Source of the DNA: Acd1 sp049973945
GTDB lineage: Archaea > Thermoproteota > Thermoprotei_A > Sulfolobales > Sulfolobaceae
Direction of reading: 5' to 3'
Length of the DNA stretch: 64,000 bases
Assembly: GCA_049973945.1 (NCBI GenBank)
Contig: JBMFJH010000006.1
Coordinates: forward strand, 21,876 to 85,875
Below are positions 41,611 to 50,198 of this stretch, in pieces; positions within the stretch are counted from its first letter, which is position 1; each line of letters begins with the position of its first letter. The notes under the pieces are model-generated. The model had not been told where the DNA came from. It worked only from the letters and a program-made list of their open reading frames with translations, and searched no databases. The translations under genes and the position numbers were made by a program.

Positions 41611-41619
41611 TTAATAAAT
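41611..41619 (-). promoter_or_regulatory. TATA box of the large repeat protein
   Basis: ATTTATTAA on the minus strand, centred about 27 bp upstream of ATG 41588. It supports ATG 41588 (leaderless) over an in-frame start 18 codons earlier, which would lie upstream of the promoter. Confidence 0.6.
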
Positions 41620-41628
41620 CCGACGTGA

Positions 41629-41805
41629 ACGCAAACAGGCAACGCACTCGGGTCTCAGTCGCACCTTCGTGCGAAGCTGTCTCTCCTTAATCGGGGTGAG
41701 TCGGAGGAGATGGTCGGTCTTTACGCGTGGGAACTAACAGCGACGTCCTTCGGCCTGAAGGGGAAACAAGGGTTCACGTCGTTTCAGGTCATGCGGGTTT
41801 CCTGA
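41629..41805 (+). pseudogene. Possible gene remnant without start codon
   Basis: An open frame of 58 codons runs from a stop at 41626 to TGA 41803. It has no usable start upstream but reads like protein (GSQSHLRAKLSLLNRGESEE, then MVGLYAWELTATSFGLKGKQ). It lies in the 298-bp divergent gap, overlapped by two small hairpins (TCGCAC-cttc-GTGCGA at 41666-41681 and CCTTC-ggcct-GAAGG). It might be the decayed end of a mobile-element gene, but I cannot assign a family. Confidence 0.3.
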
Positions 41806-41886
41806 ATGAGCGAAAGTGCACTTAACCCCTTCTGTGGTAGAGGACTCTCGCTAATAAGGCTCGAGAGACGAGGATACACTTGAGCC

Positions 41887-42615
41887 TTGGAGATAGTGAC
41901 TTGGAACGTGAACGGCCTTAGGGCGATAAACAGGAAGGGCTCTCTGGGCGAAGTAATGAAGTTCGACGTTATTATGCTCCAGGAGATAAGGACGGAAGTC
42001 GTTCCACTAAACGTCTTGATGTCGGGTTACACGATTTCGTCCTTCCCAGCCAAGAAGAAGGGATACAGTGGCGTCATGACATTAACCAAGGAAAGACCTC
42101 AGAGAGTCGTGAAGGGCATAGGTATGAAGGAAGCCGATGAGGAGGGCAGGGTGATCACGGTCGACCTGGGAAGGCTTTACTTGGTTAACGCCTACTTCCC
42201 GAGGGCGGGGGAGAACCTTGAGAGGTTGCAGTTCAAGGTAGAGTTCGACAAGGCTATCGAGACGTTCCTCAAGAGACTAGCTTCGGAGAAGCCCACAATG
42301 ATTTGCGGTGACTTCAACGCCGTTTTCGACAGGAAGGACTCGACCATTTGGGACGAGAGCTGGCCTGGCTTGACTCCGCAAGAAAGGGAGTGGCTGAACC
42401 ACATGGTCAACGAGGAGGGCTGGGTAGACGTCTTTAGGAAGGTCAACGGGAACGTCGTCGTCTACACGTGGAGGAGCTACCTCAGGAAGGACGTGGCCAT
42501 GAGGATAGACCACTGCTTAGCGTCGAGCGATTTAGAAGGCAAGCTCGTCAAGGCTGAGGTGTTGAAGGTTGAGGGGAGTGACCATTATCCGCTCTACGTG
42601 AGGCTAGAAGTCTGA
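41887..42615 (+). CDS. xth: Exonuclease III / AP endonuclease
   Basis: 242 residues from TTG 41887. EIVTWNVNGLRAINRKG, MLQEIRTEV, ICGDFNAVFD and GSDHYPLYVRL are the four conserved stretches of the ExoIII/APE1 metal-dependent fold, with catalytic Asn, Glu, Asp and His residues. It cleaves DNA at abasic sites in base-excision repair. A TATA-like GCTAATAAG (41850-41858) lies upstream. The last 68 bases overlap the end of the SpoIIM-like gene on the other strand. Confidence 0.93.
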   Translation: MEIVTWNVNGLRAINRKGSLGEVMKFDVIMLQEIRTEVVPLNVLMSGYTISSFPAKKKGYSGVMTLTKERPQRVVKGIGMKEADEEGRVITVDLGRLYLVNAYFPRAGENLERLQFKVEFDKAIETFLKRLASEKPTMICGDFNAVFDRKDSTIWDESWPGLTPQEREWLNHMVNEEGWVDVFRKVNGNVVVYTWRSYLRKDVAMRIDHCLASSDLEGKLVKAEVLKVEGSDHYPLYVRLEV

Positions 42616-43249
42616 GCTCAATCCTTTTCTGGACGAAGTACAAGGCTATGAGATAAGGTAGTGCGAAGATCCAAAGGCCGAAAGTGATTATGAGGCCGAG
42701 CAATAACGAGTTCGTTGAAATGGTTAACTCAAGGGACTCGAGCGCGGCGGCCACGGCCAAATTGAACAAGGAGAGCAGTAGGAAGTAGAAGAAGTACTTG
42801 AGGGTGAAGGTCAAGCGATAACGACTCAATAGGAACTTCGCGGTTCTCAAGGAGACCGCAGACGCCATAGCGTAGGATAGTAGCTCTACCGCTCCATGAG
42901 GCATAAGGAGCAGAACGAACGCCAATAAGCCCCCGGCGACGTTCGAAACCAGGGGTAAGTCTCCGAGAAGGGAAGAGGCCACAGCAGATATCACTTGTCC
43001 TGTCTGGAAGATGGCGATCAACATGATGACTACTCCGACGAATGGTATCGAAGAGCCCACGTTAACGACGGCGTTGTTCGAGAATATGAGGACGAAATCG
43101 TTAAGCAGGCTACCGTTGACCGCCCTAGTTAGGTTATGGTAGGTACTGATTAGCTCAGGCTGATTCGTCGCTGGTAACGATGCGGCTACAATGAATACAA
43201 ACACTTCCACGGCGAACGTTATCAGCGTGTATTTCGCGAACGGGTTCAC
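42548..43249 (-). CDS. Stage II sporulation protein M-like membrane protein (DUF95)
   Basis: 233 residues, about five membrane helices. LLMPHGAVELLSYAMASA is the conserved motif of the SpoIIM/DUF95 family. In archaea these proteins are not linked with sporulation and their function is unknown. The C-terminal 25 residues are hydrophilic (RRADNGHSPQPSTPQP) and overlap xth antisense. TmcA ends 12 bp upstream on the same strand, which suggests cotranscription. Confidence 0.82.
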   Translation of the reverse strand: MNPFAKYTLITFAVEVFVFIVAASLPATNQPELISTYHNLTRAVNGSLLNDFVLIFSNNAVVNVGSSIPFVGVVIMLIAIFQTGQVISAVASSLLGDLPLVSNVAGGLLAFVLLLMPHGAVELLSYAMASAVSLRTAKFLLSRYRLTFTLKYFFYFLLLSLFNLAVAAALESLELTISTNSLLLGLIITFGLWIFALPYLIALYFVQKRIELRLLASRRADNGHSPQPSTPQP

Positions 43250-43261
43250 GGGAGAACTGGA

Positions 43262-45463
43262 CTATCCGTATCTAAAAAGGGCTTTGAAAAATTTGAATGA
43301 GGCCTCTCGGAAGGCCTTCTCAGCGTTACTGCTCCCCCCTAGGCCTAAGGACAAAGCGATTTGCGACCAACTCTTGCCCTGAAGCACCCTCGCAACTAAG
43401 ACGGCCAAATCCTGATCGCCTATAACCACGTCTTCCGTGAGGGCCTTCAGGAGTAATTTATGGAAGGAGTCAGCGACGGCGTTATACGGCAAGTCGCCGT
43501 CGAAATATCGCTGAACGGCCTTTAAGTCGTCCTCCCCGATTTCCACGTGCCAACGAAGGGGCGGAGTACCCTTCAAGAGGGAGGCCAACACCAACGGGCT
43601 CAGCTTGTAGTAGACTTGGTGGGAAGTGAGGATCAGCTTCTCCTTGAGCCTTCTCGCTAATCTCCATACGTGCTCTTGAGCTCTCTCGTTTAATCCCTTG
43701 AGCACTATTATCGAGAATCCGGACAACGCCTCGTTTCCTCTCGACGCTATGTGGACTGGAGTGTAGCCGTTCTTGAGCCAGAACCTCAAGACCCCGTAGT
43801 CACTGATGAACGACGACCCTAACCAATCTAAACCCTCAGCATTCGCCAACTCTTCAGCCGTCTTCAAGAGCTCAGACCCGTGTCCCCTACCCTGTTCTTC
43901 CTCTACCACGGCTATCCTCATGACCCTGAGACCCTTCAAGTGGCCGAACTCCTTATCTCCTAAGAACTTGATGAGCCTGTGAGGTATCAAGTGGCCGGCG
44001 TTCTCCTTCCCCTCGTACAGACGCTCGATCTCCTGCTCACCGAGTCCGCCCTCGTAGACGAGTTCAGCGACTCCTATGACTCCTCCGTTCCTTATTTCGG
44101 CGATCACTCGCTGGAACTTCATGTCGAGTAGGAACATCAGGTCGTCCGGGGAGTTCCTGTAGTGGGCCGTGAGTAGGACTGAGTAAACCGACCTGAGTAG
44201 AGCCTCGTTGTTTGCCAGTTCCTCCCGGGGGACCTCGTGAACGCCGTCTCTTACCCCCTTCAAAGTGGCGTCCGTCGGCTTGAGCAAAAATGCGTCGTTC
44301 AGGAACGCCTCTACAGGGTCTCCTGGCGGGTACCTAATGGGGGTCTCCATCGTGGCGTGCTTAACCAGGTGAGTCCTCTTGACCCTATCCAAGAGCTTCT
44401 TAAACGCCTTGCCAGACCCCTCGTACCCGAAGGTGGTGGACGTCAGGATCACCTTCTTCCACTTCCTCAAGATCTCGTCGAGAACCTCGTTAGGGATAGT
44501 AGCGAACTCGTCCACTATAACTAGGTCGCCCTCCGAATAGGAGGCCATTTCCGGGGGCAACCATTCCGCGATAGAGCTGCCACGCCTGACTCCTTTCGCT
44601 TCCCCGGACTTGGACTTGATGAGCGTCACTCCTCTTACCGATGAGGCTCCCCTGAACACTTCCTGGGCGTTCATCAGCGTTGGCGACGTCACCACAGCCC
44701 TGAGGTTCTCCCTTCTCTTCAGGAGGTCTCCGAGGAGAACTCCTGTAGCGTAGCTCTTGCCTCTCCCCCTTGGGGCTGTGATGACGTAAGTCCTGGGCTC
44801 TTCCGAGTGGAACAGGAAGTCTGCCTCCCTTATCACCTTGGCCTGATCCTCCGTGACCCTAACCCCTCGGTAGTCCGTCCAGACCACATCCCTAGGCTTC
44901 CTCAAGTACGGCCTGAACCGCGTCGTTTCACCGACGTAGGCGATCCCCTCCTTCGACTTCGCCAGCCTCCTGAACCTCTTCTCGAAGAGGCTGTCGACCG
45001 AGCCACCCCTAATTAGCGTGCTCTTGTAGAGCTTCTTGGGCGAGGACAGGTCGTCCGAGTAAACTATTGCGAGCCCCCCTCCCTTGACCGTGTCGATTAT
45101 CCTGGCCAGGTAGTTCGGCCGGAAGTCGTCCACGCAGTCGAGTATTGCCAACTCAAAAGTGGAGCCTAATACATCCTCGGAGTGGGAGTAATCCACGTCT
45201 TTAACTCCGTCGAAGAGCGATCTGACTTCCCTAAGCCTGTCCTTCGCGCCTTCCATCCATGGGTGGAAGGCGTATACTACGCGTGACGGGCCGACCTTTT
45301 CCTTCACGCTCCTCAGGAGGGAGATAAGGGCGTCCCCGTAGTCCTCCCCTTCTATGATGACTAGCCCCCTATAGCCGAGGCTCAGCTGGGGCAGAAGGTC
45401 GTCAGCAAGGATCCAGTTCTTCACTACTCCGCCCTTGTAAGCCTCATCACTACTCTCCTTCAC
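43262..45463 (-). CDS. tmcA: tRNA(Met) cytidine acetyltransferase TmcA (NAT10/Kre33 family)
   Basis: 733 residues. The N-terminal DUF1726-like region is followed by a RecA-type helicase core, with Walker A TAPRGRGKSYATG near residue 230-242 and VIVDEFATIP as Walker B, and a GNAT acetyltransferase domain with MRIAVVEEEQGRGHGSELL. It makes N4-acetylcytidine in tRNA and, in archaea, in rRNA. At high temperature the modification stabilises RNA. It is the second gene after the RND transporter on this strand; the gap is 25 bp. Confidence 0.93.
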   Translation of the reverse strand: MKESSDEAYKGGVVKNWILADDLLPQLSLGYRGLVIIEGEDYGDALISLLRSVKEKVGPSRVVYAFHPWMEGAKDRLREVRSLFDGVKDVDYSHSEDVLGSTFELAILDCVDDFRPNYLARIIDTVKGGGLAIVYSDDLSSPKKLYKSTLIRGGSVDSLFEKRFRRLAKSKEGIAYVGETTRFRPYLRKPRDVVWTDYRGVRVTEDQAKVIREADFLFHSEEPRTYVITAPRGRGKSYATGVLLGDLLKRRENLRAVVTSPTLMNAQEVFRGASSVRGVTLIKSKSGEAKGVRRGSSIAEWLPPEMASYSEGDLVIVDEFATIPNEVLDEILRKWKKVILTSTTFGYEGSGKAFKKLLDRVKRTHLVKHATMETPIRYPPGDPVEAFLNDAFLLKPTDATLKGVRDGVHEVPREELANNEALLRSVYSVLLTAHYRNSPDDLMFLLDMKFQRVIAEIRNGGVIGVAELVYEGGLGEQEIERLYEGKENAGHLIPHRLIKFLGDKEFGHLKGLRVMRIAVVEEEQGRGHGSELLKTAEELANAEGLDWLGSSFISDYGVLRFWLKNGYTPVHIASRGNEALSGFSIIVLKGLNERAQEHVWRLARRLKEKLILTSHQVYYKLSPLVLASLLKGTPPLRWHVEIGEDDLKAVQRYFDGDLPYNAVADSFHKLLLKALTEDVVIGDQDLAVLVARVLQGKSWSQIALSLGLGGSSNAEKAFREASFKFFKALFRYG

Positions 45464-45488
45464 TCGAGCGTATTTCCTCCCTCGACTA

Positions 45489-47948
45489 TTATTGGTTATC
45501 CTCCAACTTCCTCGGCCACCAGGCGAACCTCTCCGCTAGGCTCACCACTGCGGGGACGATGATCGTCCTTACTAGGAACGTGTCCATGAGTATGGTAAGC
45601 GCCACTCCCACCCCGATTTCCTGGAGGAACCTCATTCCTGATACGTAAAGGGAGAAGAAAGCCCCGGCCAGCACTAACCCTGCGGAGGTGACCGCCAGCC
45701 CCGTGACCTCAACAGCCTTGAGTAGCCTCTCTGAAGGGGACCCCCTTTCCTCGAGGCTCCTGACTATAATGAACATATCGTAGTCTATTCCCAAGCTGAA
45801 GAGGATGGCGAATATCACCAACGGCGTTAGCCAATAGAGGTCGTTGAATATCAGGAAGGTGATCGACAGCCCTATCACGCTGGAAGCCAGTAAAGTGAGG
45901 ACGAGCCTCACGGACATGAACACAGACCTGAGCGAGACCATCAGGTAGCCCAGGATCAGCGCTATGGTCAAGGGCAGAGTTATCGCGTAGTAGTCCCGAG
46001 TAGCGCTGTTCACGACGTCGACCCTTTCGGCGTTCTCCCCTGCGACTACGCCGAACCTCATCAGGTAGCTCGTCATGTTAATAGCTCCATCGCTGAATAC
46101 GGGGTAAGGCAAGTAGACTATCACCAGGGTGTAGTTGTCCTTGTAGTACAAGTTCGTCAAATACGTCCTGTTCTCGAAGGTGATGTTGCCGTAACTCGCT
46201 GGGCCGTAAACCAGAGCGCCTTGGTTTATCAACGACTTACTCAGGTTGTAAATTTGCGAGTAAGACTCGTTGGGATTACCTCTGATTATCAGGTAATCGA
46301 CGCTGTACTTGAAGTAGTCCTGGAGCACGTTTAGCCCCTTATATACTGCGGAGTCCGCGGATATGATCTCGGATATGGCGACGTTTGTAGGGCTGTGGAC
46401 GACGTGGAAGTAGGATAGGAAAGTGATTGCGAGGTAGGCGACAATTACTAACCCCTTCGTCTTAACCGCCCAATTCGAGACCCTCCTGAGGTAGGCCTGC
46501 CTGACGTCCGTGGCCTTGGGCAGCTCCTTCCTCGGGAACTTCAAGGCCCTGATGGAAACGGAGCCCAGCGCGGTTCTCATGAAGGTTAGAGGCGGGAGGA
46601 GCGACGATATCGCAGATATAAGAAGGGCTATCCCGATGTTCGAGAGCAGGGCCGAGGGCGTCAGCAGGAACGACACGAACCCCACGGCTATGGTCAACCC
46701 GCTCACCAGGATGGCCACCCTCACGTTTCTGTAGGCGGACTTCAGCGGATCCTTCGCCCCCTTCCCCAGTTCCTCGTAGTACCTGTAGAGGAAGAGGGTC
46801 GAGTAGTCCACAGTGATCCCGAAGACTATGGGCGGCACGACCAGGCCCGAGATGTAGTAGATCTTGTAGAGGCCTAAGTAGTCCAACAGCAACATCGCCC
46901 CGTAAGCTATCTCGAGGCCCAGAACCGCGGAGAGCAGGAGCACTAGGATGGGGTAAATCGACCTGAGCAGGACGATGAGCAGGACGCCCAGGATGGCGAC
47001 CGTGGCCAGGTCGACCAGCCTCAAGTTCCTGTCCGTCTCTTCCATACTTTCTGCGTAAATCGGCAAGTGCCCGGTTACCGTCCCGTTCACCGAGTTGATG
47101 AACTGGAGGACGTCGCTTAGGCTCTCGTTACTCGGCACCTCGACGATGAACAGCCACGAGTCGCCCTTATGGAAGTCGCTCAACGATATCGGCGGGGGAG
47201 GAATCCTAGACGACACGTTGTGGTAGGCGTAAGCGTAGGGGTTCTCCAGCGCGCTCAGAGGCAGACGTTTTCCCGTCAGGACTCCTGCCAGGTAAGCCAG
47301 GCTGGAGTTGTCCTTTATAGCCGACGCGACTAAGTCGACGTCTGTGTAGTTGTTGAACGAGAAGAGGAGGACTAGTGGGTCTTTGAACACTATTAAAGAG
47401 GCGTTGCGTGCGGCCTGTAGCGGGGGTTGCACCTTGCTCAAGTTCTCGTAGACCTTGAGGAAGGCGAAGTAAGAGGGACTCGGCTCCACAGTTCTGTTCA
47501 ACGGCACCCCATACGTGACGTTTAGGACGTAGAGAAAGGCAGTCAGGTTCGAGATGTCAGCGTTTCTCCTCTCGGTCAGGTTCAGGTAAAGCTCGTGGGC
47601 GGGAAGAAGCCTTTTGTAAACCTCGTTAACTAGGGGCGAGATGGTCTCGTTGTAGGCCTTGAGCGTCTGGTTGAGGTAATCGTAAGGAGTCACGAGCCTG
47701 GCGTCGCGCAAGTACTTCAGTGACGAATTCACTTGGCTCAGCGCTTGAGGGTACGAGCCGTTCACGATGACGAAGATCTTGTCCGTAACGGAGAGGTTGA
47801 ACACGCCCTTCAGTATCTCCTGCGCTTGCACGCTACCTAAGTTGTTGCTCAGGAACGGGGAGTCGGAGTAAACGAAGCGGTTCTGTACGACTAACGCCAC
47901 AGGTGAGAGAATTAATATCAGGGCTATCCAAGGTATCAACGCCTTCAA
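45489..47948 (-). CDS. RND-superfamily (MMPL-type) membrane transporter
   Basis: 819 residues from TTG 47948. Twelve membrane helices in two symmetric halves, each with a large extracytoplasmic loop. The MMPL motifs GITVDYSTLFLYRYYEEL and LGIDYDMFIIVRSLEERG contain the helix-4 and helix-10 aspartates of the proton relay. Members export lipids or hydrophobic compounds; crenarchaeal members are poorly known. Ten or more sequons lie in the first loop. Next to sulfoquinovose synthase (156 bp away, own promoter GAATAAACTTT at 47965). Confidence 0.85.
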   Translation of the reverse strand: MKALIPWIALILILSPVALVVQNRFVYSDSPFLSNNLGSVQAQEILKGVFNLSVTDKIFVIVNGSYPQALSQVNSSLKYLRDARLVTPYDYLNQTLKAYNETISPLVNEVYKRLLPAHELYLNLTERRNADISNLTAFLYVLNVTYGVPLNRTVEPSPSYFAFLKVYENLSKVQPPLQAARNASLIVFKDPLVLLFSFNNYTDVDLVASAIKDNSSLAYLAGVLTGKRLPLSALENPYAYAYHNVSSRIPPPPISLSDFHKGDSWLFIVEVPSNESLSDVLQFINSVNGTVTGHLPIYAESMEETDRNLRLVDLATVAILGVLLIVLLRSIYPILVLLLSAVLGLEIAYGAMLLLDYLGLYKIYYISGLVVPPIVFGITVDYSTLFLYRYYEELGKGAKDPLKSAYRNVRVAILVSGLTIAVGFVSFLLTPSALLSNIGIALLISAISSLLPPLTFMRTALGSVSIRALKFPRKELPKATDVRQAYLRRVSNWAVKTKGLVIVAYLAITFLSYFHVVHSPTNVAISEIISADSAVYKGLNVLQDYFKYSVDYLIIRGNPNESYSQIYNLSKSLINQGALVYGPASYGNITFENRTYLTNLYYKDNYTLVIVYLPYPVFSDGAINMTSYLMRFGVVAGENAERVDVVNSATRDYYAITLPLTIALILGYLMVSLRSVFMSVRLVLTLLASSVIGLSITFLIFNDLYWLTPLVIFAILFSLGIDYDMFIIVRSLEERGSPSERLLKAVEVTGLAVTSAGLVLAGAFFSLYVSGMRFLQEIGVGVALTILMDTFLVRTIIVPAVVSLAERFAWWPRKLEDNQ

Positions 47949-48104
47949 GACTAATCCAAAAAGTTTATTCCGAATCAGTTAAATAACCTATTTATCGAAT
48001 TTCTGACCCATAACTTAAAATCAGATATTGTCTCTCTGCATTGGTTTCTAATCGTCTACTTTATACAAACTGAAATTCACTGTCCTACTACCGAAAAGAC
48101 TGAA

Positions 48105-49259
48105 TTACTTCCACTTGGTCTTAGGAGGAATGCCCTCCCTGAACCTCTCTATCCTTTCTTTGTAGGGGAGCAAGTCCTCCAGCATGTAGGGTACTTCGTC
48201 CTTCAGGTTCTTCTTCGGCGAGAAGCCTAACGACGGCAGTATCCTCCTGACTGGGTTGTAGTAGTGCTCCTCCTTCTCGACCCTCGGGTTTTCGTAGTGC
48301 TGAATCTCCGCCTTTAGCCCTATCTTCTCCGCGGCCTCCTTCACGATCTCGGCGATCTGTCTGACGCTGTAGACCTCCGCGAACTGGTTCACGACCCTGT
48401 ACTTCCCCTGATCTGGGGGGTGTTCGATGAGGAGCTTCACGGCGGTCACGCTGTCCTCCAGGGAGATGAAGCCCCTTTTCTGCCCTCCTTTTCCGTAAAC
48501 GGTCAATGGGTGGCCGATTACGGCCTCGGCGCAGAACCTGTTCACCACTGTTCCCCATGCCTCGTCTACGTCGAACCTCGTCCTCAGGCTCTCGTGCACT
48601 ATCTCGGAAGTTCTCGTCCCGTAAACTGGGCCCTGCATGATGTCAGTTACGGTCAGCCCCCAGAGCTGGTTGGCGTAGTAGAGGATGTCGGTGTCGAAGA
48701 CCTTAGTCCAGTGGTACCAAGAGCCTGCCCTTCGGGGGACTAGGATCCTGTCTCTCTTCCCGTTTACTTCCGCCTCGACCTCTATGTCCTCTGGGATGTC
48801 GAAGTTAGGGGTTCCGTACTCTCCCATTGTGCCCATCTTCACGATGTGTATCGTGGGATCGACCTCCTTCACGGCGTAAACTAGCCTCATCGTCCCGATC
48901 AGGTTGTTCTGGATCGTGAAGACCGCGTGTTCCTCGTCCTTCATTGAGTAGGGGGCGCTTCTCTGCTCAGCGAAGTGTACTATCGCGTCTGGCCTGAACC
49001 TCCTGATCAAGTCCTTAAGCAAGTTCGGGGTAGTTATGTCGCCTATCACGAAGTCGATGTTGACGTCGAGGTGCCTCTTCGCCTCCTTCACCCTCTCCGC
49101 TGGCGAAGGCAAAGGGAAGACGGAGTCGGTCCCAGACTCGTAAGCCATCCTCCTCGTGGACAAGTTGTCAACGCCGACCACTTCGTGTCCAGCCTTGGCG
49201 AGCTTCAGGGCCAACGGCCACCCGAGCTCTCCGTCAATACCTAAGAGTAAGACCTTCAC
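48105..49259 (-). CDS. agl3: UDP-sulfoquinovose synthase (Agl3/SQD1 type)
   Basis: 384 residues. The N-terminus KVLLLGIDGELGWPLALKLA is the NAD-binding loop of an extended short-chain dehydrogenase; MGTMGEYG and SWYHWTKVFD give the catalytic Thr and YxxxK. EQRSAPYSM and YGTRTSEI are typical of SQD1, which makes UDP-sulfoquinovose from UDP-glucose and sulfite. In Sulfolobus acidocaldarius Agl3 supplies the sulfoquinovose of the S-layer N-glycan. Many secreted proteins here carry sequons, so the same use is likely. The TauE/SafE exporter at 58062 handles related sulfur compounds but is not adjacent. Confidence 0.93.
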   Translation of the reverse strand: MKVLLLGIDGELGWPLALKLAKAGHEVVGVDNLSTRRMAYESGTDSVFPLPSPAERVKEAKRHLDVNIDFVIGDITTPNLLKDLIRRFRPDAIVHFAEQRSAPYSMKDEEHAVFTIQNNLIGTMRLVYAVKEVDPTIHIVKMGTMGEYGTPNFDIPEDIEVEAEVNGKRDRILVPRRAGSWYHWTKVFDTDILYYANQLWGLTVTDIMQGPVYGTRTSEIVHESLRTRFDVDEAWGTVVNRFCAEAVIGHPLTVYGKGGQKRGFISLEDSVTAVKLLIEHPPDQGKYRVVNQFAEVYSVRQIAEIVKEAAEKIGLKAEIQHYENPRVEKEEHYYNPVRRILPSLGFSPKKNLKDEVPYMLEDLLPYKERIERFREGIPPKTKWK

Positions 49260-49294
49260 GGACTTTCCCTTGAGCTAAGTAGGCTTGCCTACAC

Positions 49295-50062
49295 TTAAAT
49301 GTAACCGAAAGCGTTCAGCACCAAGTAAACTACTATGGAAACGCTGACCAGCTGGTGTATCCCAACAGAAATCCCGGGCTTAGAGGGGTTGGCGTTGATA
49401 CTTCTGTAAACCCAGAGCCCTACCGCGATCTCAACCAAGGCTAAGGCTAACCCTAGCCACATCTTTAGGTAAACCAAGCTGGCGAGTAAGACCAGGCTAG
49501 CGACGCCGTGTAAAGCCCAGATCCACTGCGTTTGGCCCTTCGGGACTCTCACGTTCCCGATCGGGTTGACCATCCTCCTCGATCCGGTGACCCATCCCCC
49601 GAGGAAGATGACGAAGTAAAGTACGTGCGGAGGGGTGATCGCGCTTATCAGGAAGCTCACGTATTGGTCGAACGTAGTGACGCCCAGACTCGCTAGTAAG
49701 TAAGTGATGAAAGTAGTGTAAGCGACTATCCCGTGGAGACCCTGCAGGAAGGCAGGAGCCCTGCCCGCTAAGACGTAAAGGGTAGCCATTCCTAAGAGGG
49801 CCGTCAGGACGATGAGGCCTAGGCCCGCGAAAGTCACGAAGGACGGCTTAAGCACAACCAACGCTAGGGATATCAGGCCTATGAGGGTTGCCACGATCCT
49901 GTGGATGGCCTCGGGATCTCCCTTCAGGGCGAGCTTGTGTATGTCCCTAGTATAGGGCCAGTTAGTGCCCATAGATAGGCCGTAGCCGTAGCCCTCCACG
50001 ATCCCTCCGAGGACTATCGCCGAGGCCGCCAGTCCCGCCTCGATCGGGAAGATCAGGTCCAC
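49295..50062 (-). CDS. Heme A synthase-like membrane protein (CtaA/COX15 family)
   Basis: 255 residues from GTG 50062, with a TATA region GTAAATAAATTATC (50080-50093) for a leaderless start. Eight helices in two similar four-helix halves. The four heme-ligand histidines of the family are visible: EAIHRIVATLIG, FLQGLHGIVAY, WALHGVASLV and GIHQLVSV. Heme A synthase oxidises heme O to heme A for terminal oxidases, which fits the archaeal As-type hemes used with the respiratory chain. Lacks the usual extra loop cysteines. Confidence 0.65.
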   Translation of the reverse strand: MDLIFPIEAGLAASAIVLGGIVEGYGYGLSMGTNWPYTRDIHKLALKGDPEAIHRIVATLIGLISLALVVLKPSFVTFAGLGLIVLTALLGMATLYVLAGRAPAFLQGLHGIVAYTTFITYLLASLGVTTFDQYVSFLISAITPPHVLYFVIFLGGWVTGSRRMVNPIGNVRVPKGQTQWIWALHGVASLVLLASLVYLKMWLGLALALVEIAVGLWVYRSINANPSKPGISVGIHQLVSVSIVVYLVLNAFGYI

Positions 50063-50137
50063 GAAGGAAAGTTTAGTCCAAGGTAAATAAATTATCGTTG
50101 ATAACTCATTTAAGCCTCTGATGAAACTCTCAGAATA

Positions 50138-50171
50138 GAGAAATTCGTTTAATTTCTCAACTTTAAAAGTT
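50138..50171. promoter_or_regulatory. Double inverted repeat at the MFS promoter
   Basis: GAGAAATT-N5-AATTTCTC (50138-50158) is a perfect 8-bp inverted repeat. It touches AACTTT-A-AAAGTT (50159-50171), a palindrome that contains the TATA box of the MFS gene. Such a layout suits a repressor over the promoter. The start TTG 50199 lies about 33 bp downstream. Confidence 0.5.
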
Positions 50172-50198
50172 CAAAAACAGTCTACTTAGCGAGAGGAA

